Shown: one piece after another, positions 14,650 through 22,224 of the stretch
How the letters are laid out: every line of letters starts with the position of its first letter
How positions within the stretch are numbered: position 1 is the stretch's first letter
Origin: Salinimicrobium xinjiangense DSM 19287
GTDB taxonomy: Bacteria; Bacteroidota; Bacteroidia; Flavobacteriales; Flavobacteriaceae
DNA length: 36,792 nt
Direction of reading: 5' to 3'
Assembly (NCBI RefSeq): GCF_000423585.1
Contig: NZ_KE384058.1
Coordinates: forward strand, 1 to 36,792
Translations under genes and position numbers: made by a program
Notes under the pieces: generated by a model
The model's input: the letters and a program-made list of their open reading frames with translations, nothing else
Told to the model about the DNA's origin: nothing
The model's database searches: none

Positions 14650-16365
14650 TCATTTTAGCAGCCTGATCTCTGTATCCTCTTCAATTATCTTAAGAGCTTC
14701 CTTCAGGTATAACTCAGGGTCGTAGTGCAAAGCGCTTTCGGTAATGACATGATCAAGCGCCACGCCTTCACGCTGCACACCACGGCCGTCGGGATAAAAG
14801 CCTCCCAGGCCGGTGAAGGAAGTGGTCTGCCCGTCTGCCAGGGTATACGTCCAGATATTTAAAGGAGCACCGGCCGTTTGCTCTCCAATAGTGGTCACAT
14901 TCGGTGCAGCCTGTATGACCATTGCTAAATATTCAGCATAACTCATGGAAGAACGGTCTACCAGCAGAATCACCCTGCCTTTGTAATAGTTCCTGTTTTT
15001 CTTTCCACTTTTGAAAGGATCCAGTATAAACCGCAGTGGCGCTTTTCCATCGGGGTCTCCGTAGGAGGGGTTGGAACTTTCCGGAAAAAGGACTTTTACA
15101 AACTTCTTTTTCCGCGGAAAAAGATATTTTGAAATATCTGTATCCCTTATTTGTCTGGGATAATTCCTCAAATCCAGAACAATGGCTTTTTTATCTTTTC
15201 CGTGGTTAAAAGCAGATTTAAGTTCTGCGGAAGTAATACTGTCCAGATTGATATAAGTTACTTCGGGGGTGAGATCGTACCAGTATTCCTTCCACGGAGT
15301 GTAGAGATGCCTTACGCTGTCAATACTTCCGAAGGATCTGTATAAAGGAATGCGCTGTTGCTCTGATATGCCTGACTGCGGAGAAAGAACCCTGATCCTC
15401 AGAGAATCTGTTTTTCCCGATAGCAGATACCAATTCTGTATGCGGTTATGAAGATAGTTCCTGTTGGAAGCGGAAAAAATAGGAGCGAAGTTCTTTTCCA
15501 CATAGTCCTTTACCGGCAGGCCCTCAATATAGGTTATTACATCTCCGGGTTGAATATTTGTTTGAGCTGTGCCAGCAGGCTCCATGACGCGGGTAATTAC
15601 AAGGGAATCGTTGACGATCCTGCCGTTCATGGCGGGAGACCGGTTGTACAGGGAATCCCATAGGTAGGAAGAAGTTCGATAGGAGTGAGAATCATTCAGC
15701 CTGGCATTCATTTTCAGCTTTGCCACTTCAAATTTTTCAGTAGTAGTTGCTTCTGAAAATTCCCGGGTGAGCTCAGGTAGAATCTCTCGCCAGTCTTCAT
15801 CCATAAGGTACTTGTTGACGTACCAGTATTGAATGGCATTCCAGAAATTGTAGAGCAGCAGTAGTCTGTGGCTTTCAAGAGACTGGTCAAAATCTGCCAG
15901 CGGTTTTTCATTTTCGAAATTCAGAAAATTGTTGAGAATTTCCCGGGAGGCGTAGTGATCTCCGATCCTCCTGTTGTCTTTTAGTTTCAAAAGTTCCCGG
16001 GTGAGTTCCGGTCCAAAATCATAATCCTGAATCCAGTTGTAATCTTCATTCCTTCTGAAAATGCCTTTTGCCGCCGAATTCCTGCCGGGTTTAAACCGGG
16101 TCTTTTTAGTATTATATCCCGTGCTTAGCTCAAGCAGAATTTTATTCAGTTCCTTTTGATCTCTTACCTCCCGGGACTTTTCCAGAACAGTCAGCAACTC
16201 CCGGTTCCAGTCATATTTTCCGCGGCTCACATCGGGGTGATGGTATTTCACAAGCCCCCATACCAGTCCTATTTGCTGATTGACTTCGTTCTTACTAAGC
16301 TGTTGACCATAGGTGAGGCCGGTAAAGAGGAATAGAATTAAAAACTTTTTCATATCAAATTTCAT
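14650..16365 (-). CDS. S41-family (tail-specific type) serine peptidase, secreted
   Basis: 571 residues from ATG 16365. An ATG four codons later (16353, MKKFLILFLFTGLTYGQ) gives a more usual signal peptide and may be the real start. An N-terminal helical region of about 20-220 includes LNDSHSYR (223-230), the conserved segment before the PDZ. The PDZ-like domain is at about 246-325 (GTAQTNIQPGDVITYIEGLPVKDYV). The peptidase core at 365-570 carries the catalytic serine S475 in SSMSYAE, with IGEQTAGAP downstream. Family members cleave C-terminal tails of exported proteins. It is followed directly by the DUF6624 lipoprotein gene (ATGA overlap) and preceded by the ExbD-like gene 68 bp upstream. 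Confidence 0.92.
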   Translation of the reverse strand: MKFDMKKFLILFLFTGLTYGQQLSKNEVNQQIGLVWGLVKYHHPDVSRGKYDWNRELLTVLEKSREVRDQKELNKILLELSTGYNTKKTRFKPGRNSAAKGIFRRNEDYNWIQDYDFGPELTRELLKLKDNRRIGDHYASREILNNFLNFENEKPLADFDQSLESHRLLLLYNFWNAIQYWYVNKYLMDEDWREILPELTREFSEATTTEKFEVAKLKMNARLNDSHSYRTSSYLWDSLYNRSPAMNGRIVNDSLVITRVMEPAGTAQTNIQPGDVITYIEGLPVKDYVEKNFAPIFSASNRNYLHNRIQNWYLLSGKTDSLRIRVLSPQSGISEQQRIPLYRSFGSIDSVRHLYTPWKEYWYDLTPEVTYINLDSITSAELKSAFNHGKDKKAIVLDLRNYPRQIRDTDISKYLFPRKKKFVKVLFPESSNPSYGDPDGKAPLRFILDPFKSGKKNRNYYKGRVILLVDRSSMSYAEYLAMVIQAAPNVTTIGEQTAGAPLNIWTYTLADGQTTSFTGLGGFYPDGRGVQREGVALDHVITESALHYDPELYLKEALKIIEEDTEIRLLK

Positions 16366-16433
16366 TGGGTAATACAGAGAGAAGGGAGGCTCAGATTAAA
16401 TCTTCTTGTCAATTATTTTTCTGAGAGATCCGG

Positions 16434-16865
16434 TCAATCCAGGGCTTTAAGATCTTTCATGTCAACTGCCTTTAACCAGTTTTGGCCATCAAGGTTTAAT
16501 TTTGTGGTATTCAGCAGAAATTTTTGAGTTTGGTAGGGACGATACCCTGCGGACATTTGCTGACTTACATCCATGATATAACCCAATTTCAGGTTTTCAT
16601 CTGCATAGATCCTGTAAATGATCATTTGATCCGGATTAAATGGCAGAGACCTGACCCTTTTCCGAAGCTTTTCCGCCACCTCTTCAAATGTTATTTTTTC
16701 AGTTTCTAAAAAGATGGTTTTGTCGGCACTTATAAAGACATTGATGTAAACCACTTTGGTTTGTATTGTTTGGGTGAGGTCCTTTTTCTTTTGAGTTGAT
16801 GAGGAGCCCGGCTGACTGGTGAAGCTGAAAAAAATAATAAACAGAATGCTGATGTACTTTTCCAT
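16434..16865 (-). CDS. ExbD/TolR-like periplasmic domain protein
   Basis: 143 residues. The N-terminal hydrophobic segment MEKYISILFIIFFSFTSQ is a signal peptide or an anchor. The rest resembles the periplasmic domain of ExbD/TolR: a first strand (VVYINVFISADKTIFLE), a helix (FEEVAEKLRKRV) and the IIYRIYADENLKLGYIMDVSQQMSAGY segment, which matches the I-x-AD-x5-Y-x-x-V-x-x-M pattern. Normal ExbD proteins have a membrane helix with an essential Asp, which is absent here, and no exbB or tonB gene lies nearby. It therefore cannot be a standard proton channel subunit. It is possibly the first gene of the S41-DUF6624 operon. Confidence 0.6.
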   Translation of the reverse strand: MEKYISILFIIFFSFTSQPGSSSTQKKKDLTQTIQTKVVYINVFISADKTIFLETEKITFEEVAEKLRKRVRSLPFNPDQMIIYRIYADENLKLGYIMDVSQQMSAGYRPYQTQKFLLNTTKLNLDGQNWLKAVDMKDLKALD

Positions 16866-16944
16866 TTAAAAACAGAATTAAATTTGTCAGCTGTAGGGAG
16901 GCTGGGTGGCAAAAAGACCAGGAATTGAGCAGGCTTTAAAAGCT

Positions 16945-16975
16945 GAAAATTAATTCCTGTTAAATATTTTAACAA
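16945..16975 (-). promoter_or_regulatory. Candidate promoter for the ExbD-like/S41/DUF6624 cluster
   Basis: On the minus strand TTG (16973-16975), a 20 nt spacer, then TAATTTTC (16945-16952), one base off the TAnnTTTG consensus, 79 nt before the ATG. AT-rich context makes chance matches likely. Confidence 0.3.
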
Positions 16976-17191
16976 TAATAAGAAGAAGATTTTGAAATCA
17001 CACTGATTCTTCGGAGAAAGAGGAAATCATTGGACGATTCGCGGCTAAATTAAGAGGTTTCAAAAATGTCATTTTTGAGAGGTGTTTAGAGGAGAGTGGA
17101 GAGGAAAAAGTGGAGCGAGGTCAGAGGGCTATGGAGAGAAAACAAAACCTATAAACCACAAACCACAAACATTCCGCAACTTCCACAAGCC
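16976..17191. other. Spacer with palindrome CAAAAATGTCATTTTTG (17061-17077), copy 3
   Basis: The 17 bp palindrome is followed by AGAGG as at 4294. The rest, up to the methyltransferase 3' end, is purine-rich (GGAGAGTGGAGAGGAAAAAG) followed by CATAAACCACAAACCACAAA-like 9 bp words. No gene. Confidence 0.6.
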
Positions 17192-17857
17192 TTACCTCAG
17201 CTTATACAGAGTTGTTTTTAAAATCCCTTCAAATCCGGGAGCCGGAACGGAAAATAAATGGTTTTCTTCTATGACCTTAAAATTAAAAGGGGCTGCAGTA
17301 AGGTCTACGCCACTTTGTTTTTTTAGCCTGATGCCCTGTCCGGAGATAATATCCTTATTGGGTTCAAAATCTTCTTCCGGTAAGTGCTCGGTGAGAATAA
17401 CATACTGGAAATCGTATAGTTTTTCAACCAGCCTTTTGATTTCCGCATTTGATAAATGTTGCAACACCTGCCTCAGGATCGCGCAATCGCCCGAAGGCAG
17501 ATCATCTGTTGCAATATCCAGAGCATGAAATTCCAAATTTTCTGCCTTGAATTCTTTGCTGTTATGTGCTATAAGCTCCGGAACTATATCTATTGCGATG
17601 TACTTTTTGGAGTACTTCACCAGTTCTTTCCCAATATTAAAATCCCCGCAACCCAAATCGCAAACTACCGGCGGAGTCTCAAGATCTTTTAGAAATGCGG
17701 TTACTACTGCTATATATGGATTCACAGTCTCAGGATGATGGGAGCCTAAACCGGAGTAGAATTCAGATTTGTCACCACCCCACAGGTTTTGTTCATAGAT
17801 CTGTACCATGGCATCTTTTGTTAGCCAGGATTTCTTGATTTTTTTGTCTTTTGTCAT
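17192..17857 (-). CDS. Class I SAM-dependent methyltransferase
   Basis: 221 residues, cytosolic. The SAM-binding motif I is VVCDLGCGDFNIGKEL (about 64-79), followed by an acidic residue at the end of strand 2 (YIAIDIVPELIAHN) and motif-IV-like DCAILRQVLQHLSNAEIKRLV. The N-terminus KDAMVQIYEQNLWGGDKSEFYSGLGSHHPE is seen in methyltransferases related to those of polysaccharide or small-molecule pathways, but the substrate cannot be inferred. It is monocistronic and stands alone between repeat spacers. Confidence 0.9.
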   Translation of the reverse strand: MTKDKKIKKSWLTKDAMVQIYEQNLWGGDKSEFYSGLGSHHPETVNPYIAVVTAFLKDLETPPVVCDLGCGDFNIGKELVKYSKKYIAIDIVPELIAHNSKEFKAENLEFHALDIATDDLPSGDCAILRQVLQHLSNAEIKRLVEKLYDFQYVILTEHLPEEDFEPNKDIISGQGIRLKKQSGVDLTAAPFNFKVIEENHLFSVPAPGFEGILKTTLYKLR

Positions 17858-17971
17858 TTAAAGGGAAAACTGGATCATCACTCAAAAGTAATTGATTAAA
17901 ATGTGGAACCTGCAATGGGTGAAGCACCAAAATTTAATTTTGAAAAGTAGACAGAAAGCTGGGGACGGTAT

Positions 17972-18014
17972 AACAATGAACAATGAACAATTAACAATTA
18001 ACAATAAACAATTA
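17972..18014. repeat. Octamer tract (ACAATGAA / ACAATTAA)
   Basis: About five consecutive 8 bp units of the form ACAATGAA, ACAATTAA, ACAATAAA, differing at fixed positions. One of several spacer tracts with locus-specific unit length. No gene in 17858-18139. Confidence 0.7.
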
Positions 18015-18139
18015 ATTTCCTTCCGCTGAATTATGCGATAAGATCCTGATTACACTTTTTTCCATAAGCTCTCTGGCATTATAGTCAAAGCAAATATCCG
18101 GATGAAGTTTTTACGCTAAATTTGGCGCTACAATACATT

Positions 18140-19255
18140 ATGAAAAAGACTTTAGTAAGATATAGAAATAGTGCTTTTGGAAGGTTTGTTTTTCGCAATC
18201 AAAAGTACGCTCCCATTCTTTTTTTTATGGGTGGTTTCATTTTTGACACGTTGACCTTAGGGCGAATTGACCGTGTTTATGATACGGTGGTACTTTGCTC
18301 GCATATGAGCTTATTGTCCATAACGCTTTATTTATATAATACAGTGGATAATGACAAGTGGGAAGGTACTTTTATCAGACGTTATTCCCAATATTTTCCA
18401 CTACTCATACAGTTCTTCTTTGGCGCACTTTCAAGTGCTTTTGTGATCTATTTTTTCAGAAGTGTGTCCATGTCAAAAACTATGTTTTTTTTCATACTGC
18501 TGGTCCTGCTCTTATTTGCAAACGAGTTTCTTAAAAAGAAAATCTCCAATAAATACCTTCAGTTTAGTGTTTATTTTTTTATAAGTTTTACCTTTTTCGC
18601 CTTTATGATTCCCACGCTGATCAGGAAAATGAATACCTTTATTTTTATCATTTCCGGACTTTTGAGTTTGTGGTCTACCCTGGCACTCATCAGGTTTATT
18701 TACAGGTCAAGCCCAGGCATAAGAGCTGAGATAAGTCTGAAAAAACTGATCGGTCTTATCCTTTCTATCTATATCACAATTAATGTTTTTTACTATTTCA
18801 ATCTTATTCCACCAGTGCCGCTGGCTATGGATACCGGGTTGGTAGCTCATGATGTGAGAAAAGAAAATAACGAATACATCGTTACTTACGAGAAGAATCC
18901 ATGGTATGTGTTTTGGCGTAAACATGATACCAATTTTCATCGTCAGGCAGATCAAAGAGTTTATGTATTCACTTCTGTTTTTGCACCTACAGATTTAAAA
19001 AAGTCCATTTTTCATAGGTGGAAATGGTACAATCCGGAAACTGAGAAATGGGAAGTGACTGATGACATTAGCTTTAAAGTTACCGGTGGGCGTGACCTTG
19101 GTTTCCGTGGATATACTCATAAAAACAACCTTAGGGAAGGCCAATGGAAAGTTGATGTAATTACAGAAGAGGAACTGGTACTTGGTGTTGTGGATTTTGT
19201 AATTAAAAACACTTCTGAACCTCATAATGAAGGAATGGTAAAGAAATCATTTTAA
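18140..19255 (+). CDS. Polytopic membrane protein with C-terminal DUF2914 domain
   Basis: 371 residues from the ATG at 18140 (MKKTLVRYRNSAFGRFVFRNQ). A TTG six codons upstream is open but less likely. Residues about 20-225 contain six or seven hydrophobic segments (for example YAPILFFMGGFIFDTLTLG, FFFILLVLLLFANEFL). Residues about 250-360 are DUF2914: VYVFTSVFAPTDLKKSIFHRW, VTGGRDLGFRGYTHKNNL and REGQWKVDVITEEELVLGVVDFVI. DUF2914 is a beta-sandwich domain seen at the end of membrane proteins and of some periplasmic proteins; its function is unknown. Monocistronic. Confidence 0.88.
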   Translation: MKKTLVRYRNSAFGRFVFRNQKYAPILFFMGGFIFDTLTLGRIDRVYDTVVLCSHMSLLSITLYLYNTVDNDKWEGTFIRRYSQYFPLLIQFFFGALSSAFVIYFFRSVSMSKTMFFFILLVLLLFANEFLKKKISNKYLQFSVYFFISFTFFAFMIPTLIRKMNTFIFIISGLLSLWSTLALIRFIYRSSPGIRAEISLKKLIGLILSIYITINVFYYFNLIPPVPLAMDTGLVAHDVRKENNEYIVTYEKNPWYVFWRKHDTNFHRQADQRVYVFTSVFAPTDLKKSIFHRWKWYNPETEKWEVTDDISFKVTGGRDLGFRGYTHKNNLREGQWKVDVITEEELVLGVVDFVIKNTSEPHNEGMVKKSF

Positions 19256-19467
19256 AACTGTTTCCTCAAATTTATGTTTTGTGCTTCTAACAGAATTTTC
19301 CTGCTCCCTGTTTCCCATTTCCGGTTCCTCCGTTTCCCGATTTAACCAATCCCCAATCCCCAATCCCCAATCCCCAATCACCAATCACCATTCACCAATC
19401 CCCAATTACCGCTCACATCGGCAAGATCCCTTTTGCAATATGATATTCTCGTCAGCGCTTCTGCTTA
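19256..19467. repeat. Spacer with CCCAATCC octamer tract
   Basis: 19345-19410 holds consecutive CCCAATC / ACCAATC units of 7-8 bp with positional variation. A forward frame passes through it, but its product is only Pro/Asn/Ser repeats and is not called. Confidence 0.7.
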
Positions 19468-20231
19468 TTAGTTGAAGTTGTAGTCCCAGCGGGGTTCCTT
19501 GTCCAGCAGGTGTTCAATAAAATAGTTCCAGCGCTTCTTAAGAAAGAAATTCAGAGCTTTACCGCTGTAGCCGTGCGGCTGACCCGGCAATATGAGCAGG
19601 TCAAAATCTTTTCCTGCATTTATAAGGGCTTCGGCCAGTTTAAAAGTGGCTGAAGGATTGACATTTTCATCCATGCCGCCGTGTACCAGCAATAATTTTC
19701 CCTGCAGATTTTTGACGTTGGTGACATTTGACGCCGCCTTGTATGATTCATCTACAGGCCAGTCCATATACATCTCGGGCCACCAGGCCTTTTCCATCCT
19801 GAAGTCGTGGTCTCCTGAACTTGCTACGCCTACTTTATAAAATTCCGGAAATGCCAGGAGGGCACGCCGGGTGTCATAACCTCCCGCTGAATGACCCAAA
19901 ATACCCACGCGGTCAGTGTCTATCCATGCATACTGCTGTGCCAGGTGGCGGATCGTTTTTAGATGATCCTCCAGGTTATTTCCCATGTTTTTATAGGAGT
20001 GATTTCTGAAAGCTTTAGAGCGTCCCGCAGTACCAAGGCCATCTATAGCAACAACAATAAACCCTAATTCTGCCAGCGCCTGATTTTGAAATGCCCTGCC
20101 GAAGGATTTCGGGTACACCTGCGTGTGCGGACCGGTGTAAGTGGCGTCAATGGCGGGATATTTTTTATTGGGGTCAAAATTAGTCGGTTTCCAGACGGCG
20201 CCGTAAATCTTTTTTTCACCCTGGCGCAGCT
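19468..20231 (-). pseudogene. Prolyl oligopeptidase family (DPP IV, S9) catalytic domain, N-terminus lost
   Basis: The minus strand is open from a TAG near 20231 and reads LRQGEKKIYGAVWKPTNF..., continuing into the alpha/beta-hydrolase domain: nucleophile GHSAGGY, acid in HGGMDENVNPS and histidine in GQPHGYSG, ending EPRWDYNFN. The catalytic triad is complete. A full S9 peptidase needs about 450-500 further residues of beta-propeller and a signal peptide upstream, and these are absent. The homology stops at the junction with spacer words (GGTAACAACCCGCAACTCGC). A GTG at 20118 could start a 216-residue product, but it would lack the propeller and the first strands of the hydrolase. It is best read as a truncated gene. 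Confidence 0.85.
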
Positions 20232-20390
20232 AGCCTGCCGGTAACAACCCGCAACTCGCAACCGACAACTGAGAACTCACAACTGACTATTGAATTAACT
20301 AGAGATTCTTCACTCCGCTGCACTCCATTCTGAATGACAGAGTTTCATAACTCCATAACTCCATAACTCCTAACTCATAACTGTATTATT
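20232..20390. repeat. Spacer patchwork at the DPP IV breakpoint
   Basis: In order: CAACCCGCAACTCGCAACCG words, ACAACTGAGAACTCACAACT 10 bp words, a copy of AGATTCTTCACTCCGCTGC...GAATGACAG (20302-20340), then CATAACTC / CATAACTCC units to about 20385. Confidence 0.75.
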
Positions 20391-20429
20391 GCTTATCTTG
20401 TAGTAACCGGAACCATAAAAGAATAAGCA

Positions 20430-20912
20430 ATGCCCGTAATCAGATTAGAAACTCACATAAAAGCCGATATTAAAATTGTTTTTGACCTGGCCAGGAGTAT
20501 TGACTTCCAGTCGGAAGCGGTGACCTCCTCCAATGAAAAAGCGGTCGCCGGAAGAACCAGCGGATTAATAGGCCTCAATGAAACTGTCACATACCGCGGG
20601 AAACATCTGGGAGTAGTGCAGAGTCTTACCACCAGGGTCACCGAATTTGATCCACCAAACTTTTTTGCAGATGAAATGGTAAAAGGTGCTTTTAAAAGCA
20701 TGAGACACGAACATTACTTTTCCACTTCCGGAGAAGAAACCATTATGAAAGATGTCTTTAATTTTGAAGCTCCGTTGGGACCCCTGGGCTGGCTTGCCAA
20801 TAAATTATTTCTCGAAGCCTATATGACCAATTTCCTGAAGGGGCGTAACAAGACGCTTAAGGAATATGCGGAGAGTGGGAAGTGGCGGAAAGTGGTACCT
20901 TATAATGAATGA
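20430..20912 (+). CDS. SRPBCC-superfamily (START/cyclase-like) protein
   Basis: 160 residues, cytosolic. It starts MPVIRLETHIKADIKIVFDLARSIDFQ, the typical first strand and helix of polyketide-cyclase/dehydrase-like SRPBCC proteins. FDPPNFFADEMVKGAFKSMRHEHYF and the end segment APLGPLGWLANKLFLEAYM (before the long C-terminal helix) match the bacterial subgroup often annotated as SRPBCC family or cell-division-inhibitor-like. Members bind hydrophobic ligands in a cavity; the ligand here is unknown. Monocistronic. Confidence 0.88.
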   Translation: MPVIRLETHIKADIKIVFDLARSIDFQSEAVTSSNEKAVAGRTSGLIGLNETVTYRGKHLGVVQSLTTRVTEFDPPNFFADEMVKGAFKSMRHEHYFSTSGEETIMKDVFNFEAPLGPLGWLANKLFLEAYMTNFLKGRNKTLKEYAESGKWRKVVPYNE

Positions 20913-21030
20913 ATTCCATTTTTAAGTAATTTTCCTTCGCTTAATAGGAACTCGCTGCATTTCATTATTGTTCCATTTTTTGTTGCGACTGTTACCTGTA
21001 GTAATATATTAAATTCAGATAAGGATTTGC
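20913..21030. other. Short AT-rich spacer
   Basis: No gene or clear hairpin; it leads into the ~285 bp repeat. Confidence 0.4.
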
Positions 21031-21313
21031 TTCCTGTTCTTTTTCCATCGATGAAAAAGAACCAAAAAATCTAGGCTTACGAAACCTTGACTAAATTTAT
21101 CGTTTGCTGCCTAAATTTTAGGAACTCGCGAGAGACGCCTGAGAAAAAATATGCTGTCTTTCCGCTCAAACAGCCTAAAATTTTACGTCAGCTTCACTTC
21201 AAATTTTACGTCAACCTTTCGTAGGCCGGGGATGAGGCGTATTCATTCCGGCATTTTCCAAAAAATCAAGCTAATCAAAATTTTCCGGCTCCTCCCGACA
21301 CTTCGGGATAGGG
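21031..21313 (+). repeat. ~285 bp palindrome-rich repeat, copy 2
   Basis: Same order of blocks as copy 1 at 12681: palindrome around CCATCGATG, CCTAAATTTTAGG, CAGCCTAAAATTTTACGTCA, CTTTCGTAGGCC and CGGCTCCTCCCGACACTTCG. The block after TAGGCC diverges. Same orientation as copy 1, about 8.3 kb apart. Confidence 0.85.
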
Positions 21314-21361
21314 TAAGTTTATACATTAATCAATATACATTATACAATTAGAAGCAGTGCG

Positions 21362-21410
21362 CAGTACCTCCCCCGCTGAATAGCGGGACAACCTTTTAAT
21401 ATGACTTTTT
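21362..21410 (+). repeat. CAGTACCTCCCCCGCT hairpin repeat, copy 2
   Basis: CCCGCT-GAAT-AGCGGG hairpin followed by ATATGACTTTT. It lies 37 bp before composite repeat copy D. Confidence 0.75.
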
Positions 21411-21446
21411 GTGATTTTGTTTTGTCATTCTAAAATGGGAAGCATG

Positions 21447-21838
21447 AAAAAGCCCTATTGAGGCGCAATATCATTAGCCCGGGGTTTCAACCCCGGGATT
21501 AAAAGAACCACCTGACAAGAGCCCTGTAAGGGCGACACATATCCATCAGATTGTCTGTTTAGTCATATGATAGTGGTCAGGAAATTAGATTTACGAAGGT
21601 CGAAGTACGAACGGAACAAAATTCGAAGCATAAATTTAAGCACCAAATTCCAGGCACCAAATTCCAAGGATTTTCCTGCCGTAGCTTTAAGCGAAGGAGG
21701 ACCAAATTCCAAGCGCCAAGTTTTAAATTCCAAATTCCAATACTGCGAATTCCCATCCCGAATTAAAATGTACTTTCTTCGTGTTCTTTCATTTTTGGCT
21801 TAGTGATCTTAGTGTGAAACCTTTATGAGAGGTTTGAA
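21447..21838 (+). repeat. Composite REP-like repeat, copy D, with extended tail
   Basis: AAAAAGCCC start, a perfect CCCGGGG/CCCCGGG hairpin, a CCACCTGA spacer, a diverged GCCCTGTAAGGGC hairpin, TTTAGTCATATGATAG, GTGGTCAG, and TTAGATTTACGAAGG with GAAGTACGAACGG. The tail continues with CACCAAATTCCA words, then a block (GCTTTAAGCGAAGGAGG... TTTCTTCGTG... GTGTGAAACCTTTATGAGAG) that also occurs inside the 268 bp direct repeats at 24072 and 25707. Confidence 0.85.
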
Positions 21839-22224
21839 ATGAAAATTTGAGCATAAAGGAATTAGAGCATGAGTGAATTAAAAATATCTGTGCATCCGTG
21901 GCCTTTTTGAGTATGCGTGCGCAGGGAGTGGAATCGATCGCTGCAATGCCAATACTCACGTCCCAGGTAGCGAGGGGACAACCAACTGTGGCAATCCTAT
22001 TACGGTTGGGAAGTTATTCATTTCGGTTACATTGAAAAGGTATTATATCTCATGAGGGAGATTGCCTGCCTTGCCGGCAGGCATAAAAGAAAACTTTTTC
22101 TATAGGAGGTGCCAATTTTGCTTCAGCAAATTAGAACCCTGCTCCCCCGGCTAAAATCACAACAGTAAAATCTCTAAAATATTTGAAAATTAATCAGTGA
22201 TTGAACCTTTATACTTTTTTAAAA
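21839..22224. other. Spacer downstream of the 22225 gene
   Basis: It contains ATCTGTGCATCCGTGGCC (a spacer word related to ATTCGTGTATTCGTGGC) and a GCCTGCC/GGCAGGC hairpin around 22065-22083. I see no gene and no T tract next to the hairpin. Confidence 0.5.

Noticed and set aside
16395-16420. TTGACA on the minus strand upstream of the S41 gene as a sigma-70 type promoter
   Set aside because: No -10 box at 17 nt, and this phylum uses a different consensus; the gene is likely read from the upstream ExbD-like gene.
19281-19475. 64-codon plus-strand frame with Pro/Asn/Ser repeats
   Set aside because: It is a translation of the CCCAATCC octamer tract and overlaps the 3' end of the DPP IV fragment.
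22065-22083. GCCTGCC...GGCAGGC hairpin as terminator of the 22225 gene
   Set aside because: It lies about 140 bp past the stop and has no adjacent T tract on the minus strand; more likely another interspersed short palindrome.
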